Positions 61,801-64,000 of a stretch of 64,000 nucleotides of DNA are shown here, in pieces. A program made the position numbers and the translations under genes. The stretch comes from Flavobacterium fontis (GTDB lineage: Bacteria; Bacteroidota; Bacteroidia; Flavobacteriales; Flavobacteriaceae). The stretch spans positions 109,415 through 173,414 of the forward strand of contig NZ_FQVQ01000006.1 of NCBI RefSeq assembly GCF_900129405.1, given 5' to 3'. The notes below the pieces were generated by a model. The model was not told the DNA's origin. It made no database searches and saw nothing but the letters and a program-made list of their open reading frames with translations. Position 1 is the stretch's first letter. Each line of letters opens with the position of its first letter.

Positions 61801-64000
61801 CTGAATTTAAATCAGTAAAGGGTCCCCATGCCACATAATCCACATCACGTCCAACACCATTGTTATCTACTTGAGTAATCAAATAGCTTAATGGTCCTGC
61901 TTGATTTACTTGTAAGAAGAAGAAAGCAGGGTTTGGAGATGTAAATAAACATCCAATCTGTCCTAAACTTGGTACATTGGTTGAGTTAGCATACGTAATA
62001 GTTTGACCCGTACAGAAAGCAGGTGCTTCAGTACATGGTAACGTACCAATACACAAGTCAAAAGTGACATATTGAGGGTTGGCAGAGGCCGAATAAATAC
62101 GAATGTAATAGGTAGTTCCTGGCACTAAATCATCAGCACTATTACAGTTTAACTGAGTTAAGTTACCGCAATTATCTCCGGTGAAGATAGCATAGTCCAA
62201 ATCTGTTCCTGCTGGAAGTACGTTGTTAAAAGAAACAATGTGAGTCGGAGCCGTTGCTGTAAAAGTATACCATACGTCATCGTTGGCGACTCCAGGAGGA
62301 CAGTTGACAGCTGGCGCAGAGGCAGTAGCTCCAATTAATGTACCAGGCGTTGTTTGAACACAGTTTAAGTTTTGATTTACAACTGCAAAAGAAGCTGCAC
62401 TACACTCATCGTTTACGGGTAAAGTTCCGAAAGTAAACGGTTGAGACCATGTACTGGTTTCACCTTGTGCATTACAAATCGAACGTACGTAGAACGTGTA
62501 AGCAGTTCCTGCAGGTAAGTTGGTAAGGGTGTAAGGATTACTTGTTGTTAAAATACCTATAGAAGTCCCTGATGGAGGTAAGCCACCAAGTGGAACAATG
62601 AAAATTTCCCATTGTGTAGCAGTTCCTTGTTCTGTCCAAGCCAATTGCACAGAGTTTTGAGTGGCTTGTTGAATATTCAAACTCACAGGTCTTGGACATG
62701 CAGGGGCTTGTTCACAAGTTACATTCGCTACCCATCCTGGCGCATTTACAGAACCATCACTGCGGAAACGGAATGTTAAACAACCACCTACAGTTGAAGC
62801 TGTAAATGGACCTGGTAAATTTGCACCGGTTAAGTTACCCCAGTACGAACCAGGTAATCCTCCTGGGACATTTCCTGCTCCATTAGCACTTGCAATTTGA
62901 GGAGCGTTGATATCTGGTCCGTCAAATACATATAACCCATCCCAGGTAGCCTCGGTATTGAATTCAGTAAAGGTTACTGTAACTACTTGGTTAGAACCAG
63001 TAGGTGGACAAATTATAACTGTGTTATCTGTTCCGTTAGCATAGTTTGCATTCGCACCTCCAAGGTCGGTAAAGATACCACCACATTGCGGAGGGGCAAT
63101 TTGTGTTGTGATCGTTCTTGGGCCAACCCAGTTACTTAAGTCGCCACTAGGACAAACCGCTTGTACGTACAAGTCATAACAAGTATCAGGTGTTAATCCT
63201 GTAAATATATGAGGATTGGTAGTCGTTACCGTAAATCCTGTGGTAGTAGTAGTTGGAACTGGAGAACCACATGGAAGGGCTATCACATTCCAAGTTGTTG
63301 CGGTATTTGGGTTTGTCCATGCTAAAGTAGCGCTGTTTGAAGTAACGGCCGATGCTACTAAAGTATTGGGATTTGGACAGATTGGCGGTGGCGCACATAC
63401 TACGTTGGCTAACCATCCTACATCATTTACTGACCCATCACTACGGAATCGGAACGTCAGACATCCACTAGGATCAGTAGAAGTAAACGAAGGTAAATTC
63501 GCTCCTGTCAATGTTCCCCAAAACGAACCGGGTAAACCACCCGGTACATTACCAGCTCCATTCGTACTCGCAATTTGAGGTGAATTTATGGTTGGTCCAT
63601 TAAACACGTACAATCCATCCCAGGTGGCTTCAGTATCAAATAAGGTAAAGGTAACTGTTACTACATCATTAGCATTATCAGGACAGATGGTTACCGTTGA
63701 ATCGGTATTGTTGGCATAGTTTGCGTTTCCACCTGGATCGGAGAACACGCCGCCACAGGCTGGAGGTGCTACTTGTGTAGTAATCGATGCTGGACCAGCC
63801 CAGTTGCTCAAATCAGTTCCTGAACATACAGCACGAACATACACATCATAACAAGTCAATCCTGATAGTCCAGTCAATTGGAAAGGACGGGTGTTGGCTA
63901 CAGTAAATCCAGTAGTCGCTGCATTGGGTGCAGGCGAACCACAGGGGACTGCGATAATATGCCATTGTGTTTCAGTGCTTCCAGCCGTCCAGTTGAACGT
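58877..64000 (-). CDS. Giant multidomain surface protein with T9SS type B sorting domain, 5' end outside window
   Basis: The frame stays open to base 64000, so the N-terminus is missing; 1707 residues are visible. From the N-terminal side: FN3, CUB-like (CGGVFSDPGGNANYANN, TWDGLYVFNGP), FN3, a second CUB-like, FN3, then a module with NDECSAASF and another with CTEAPAFCTGQ, Ig-like modules, one CGDYTLPTLTVGNYF module, six Ig-like repeats of about 70 residues, a second CDSYTLPALTVGNYF module, a PKD-like domain, and the gliding-motility-type C-terminal domain (IPRGISPNGDGLNDSFDL to GWVYVNREVK). The protein is exported by the type IX system and is probably an adhesin anchored at the surface. It is Thr/Pro/Cys rich, without a visible enzyme domain. 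Confidence 0.92.
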   Translation of the reverse strand, partial: TFNWTAGSTETQWHIIAVPCGSPAPNAATTGFTVANTRPFQLTGLSGLTCYDVYVRAVCSGTDLSNWAGPASITTQVAPPACGGVFSDPGGNANYANNTDSTVTICPDNANDVVTVTFTLFDTEATWDGLYVFNGPTINSPQIASTNGAGNVPGGLPGSFWGTLTGANLPSFTSTDPSGCLTFRFRSDGSVNDVGWLANVVCAPPPICPNPNTLVASAVTSNSATLAWTNPNTATTWNVIALPCGSPVPTTTTTGFTVTTTNPHIFTGLTPDTCYDLYVQAVCPSGDLSNWVGPRTITTQIAPPQCGGIFTDLGGANANYANGTDNTVIICPPTGSNQVVTVTFTEFNTEATWDGLYVFDGPDINAPQIASANGAGNVPGGLPGSYWGNLTGANLPGPFTASTVGGCLTFRFRSDGSVNAPGWVANVTCEQAPACPRPVSLNIQQATQNSVQLAWTEQGTATQWEIFIVPLGGLPPSGTSIGILTTSNPYTLTNLPAGTAYTFYVRSICNAQGETSTWSQPFTFGTLPVNDECSAASFAVVNQNLNCVQTTPGTLIGATASAPAVNCPPGVANDDVWYTFTATAPTHIVSFNNVLPAGTDLDYAIFTGDNCGNLTQLNCNSADDLVPGTTYYIRIYSASANPQYVTFDLCIGTLPCTEAPAFCTGQTITYANSTNVPSLGQIGCLFTSPNPAFFFLQVNQAGPLSYLITQVDNNGVGRDVDYVAWGPFTDLNSACIGVPANPLAGQLPALTPAQGCNGNLHACSYSAAPQEIMCIPNAQLCEVYVIMITNFSNQPGTVTFTQTNTNGGTTACFPINIFNYSSTFYCQNDADPTPVLAPGATAGTYTATPTGLVIDPVTGTIDLSASAPGAYVVTATTATTIGGTCNTIPFITTSRTVIITAPADATISYPAPAYCNSTFDPVVATITGTPGGNFSASPAGLNINAINGNIIPGASTPGTYTVSYTVPASGGCDPFTTTTTITIQPTPVIPFIANVTQCGDYTLPTLTVGNYFSEPGGTGTAYNAGDVISASQTMYVYAASGTTPNCTSERSFTITITQPVDPTFAPINSICQGATAPVLPTTSLNNIEGTWNPATIDTSTLGSTDYVFTPNAGQCGNPVTVSILISTPITPTFDPITACQGQTAPTLPATSTNNVAGTWNPATIDTTVAGTFDYVFTPSSGNCSTPVTIQVTITPPATTPTFDPIPAICQDLAAPTLPTTSLNGIAGTWNPATISTAVVGTFTYTFTPNPGQCANGTTLDVVINAPSVIPSFEPIAPICQGLTPGTLPAADANGITGTWNPATIDTSVVGTFTYTFTPNAAQCAVPTTLQVSIIAPSIVPTFTAIAPLCQNSSAPTLPTTSDNGISGTWSAAIDTSAVGSQTVTFTPNAGQCAVSTTLTVTITAPTVPTFAAIAPVCSGSASITLPTQSTNGVNGTWNPATITTTTAGSFTSTFTPDAGQCATTASITVTVVATPDVLPINDVFACDSYTLPALTVGNYFTGQNGTGTQLNAGAVVNASTTLYVFAQNGSCTDQESFDITITPAPSFTIEGGCEGSVYVLEVVSGNFGSATYTWTNASGATVGTGATLNVTASGTYTVTVTVGNGTSTCTTTQSFTANEVTCAIPRGISPNGDGLNDSFDLTGLNVKQLSIYNRYGTKVYSRSNYTNQWSGQSDNDNELPDGTYYYVIERDGVPTKTGWVYVNREVK
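59585..60830 (-). repeat. Six tandem Ig-like repeats of about 70 codons inside the adhesin gene
   Basis: Six units of about 207 bp share ICQG-APTLPTTS, GTWNPATIDTS and YTFTPNAGQCA. Divergence is moderate at the protein level; the fifth unit has lost two residues (GTWSAAIDTS). A homologous module (TLP-LTVGNYF) flanks the array on each side. Confidence 0.85.
62690..63990 (-). repeat. Two tandem CUB-FN3 units of about 680 bp in the adhesin gene
   Basis: The segments starting near 62700 and near 63385 encode the same FRSDGSVN, NGAGNVPGGLPGS, ATWDGLYVF and CGG-F-D series in the same order, with clear DNA similarity. A third unit may continue past the window edge. Confidence 0.75.

Overview
The window comes from a Bacteroidota chromosome, most likely a Flavobacteriaceae member close to Flavobacterium. 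The evidence is a tmRNA with the tag GENNYALAA, type IX secretion C-terminal sorting domains of both A and B type, TAnnTTTG-type -7 promoter boxes, a triple-Y sensor regulator, OMP beta-barrel receptors, and an intergenic repeat that resembles ones I recall from Flavobacterium genomes. No plasmid or phage genes were recognised.

Region 1 (1-17.8 kb) is a beta-glucan (laminarin-type) utilisation locus. The end of a triple-Y/LuxR-type regulator is followed by one long plus-strand operon: a glycoside hydrolase carrying a large beta-barrel-like C-terminus, a surface glycan-binding lipoprotein, a GH16 lipoprotein, a cytoplasmic GH149-like beta-1,3-oligoglucan phosphorylase, a GH17 lipoprotein, a GH30 lipoprotein, an inner-membrane sugar transporter fused to a GH17 domain, a cytoplasmic GH17, and a secreted GH16-FN3-T9SS enzyme. 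Exported GH16/GH17/GH30 enzymes would cut and debranch the glucan, the fused transporter would import oligosaccharides, and cytoplasmic GH17 plus the phosphorylase would finish them. No SusC/SusD pair lies between the regulator and the enzymes.

Region 2 (18-37.9 kb) is mostly core genome: an ECF sigma factor with a 47-aa satellite protein, an endonuclease III that lacks its Fe-S cysteines, Bcp peroxiredoxin, an OM receptor, a BatA-like protein with a degenerate dihydroorotase, a DEAD-box helicase, a nucleoid-associated protein, YaaA, PabA/TrpG, and a MarR-nitroreductase-YceI operon with two matching palindromes. Between 31.5 and 33.4 kb lie heptamer and octamer repeat arrays around a 23S-intervening-sequence-type four-helix-bundle gene broken by one amber codon.

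Region 3 (38.0-45.5 kb) looks like an inserted island built around thiol and methionine oxidation. It holds three MsrA-family proteins, MsrB, thioredoxin, a CPGC redoxin, an unusual GAPDH, a cysteinyl-tRNA synthetase, a 69-aa unknown protein and an AraC regulator. It is the best candidate here for an undescribed system: repair enzymes packaged with extra copies of two thiol-dependent essential enzymes.

Region 4 (45.5-64 kb) returns to native-looking genes: rhodanese, tmRNA, a serine hydrolase, a saccharopine-dehydrogenase-like protein, a GH97 alpha-glucosidase with an FHS sugar transporter flanked by inverted intergenic repeats, a CreD/COQ4-like/winged-helix regulon with two identical operators, an M28 peptidase, and a giant T9SS type-B adhesin with tandem repeats that runs off the right edge.
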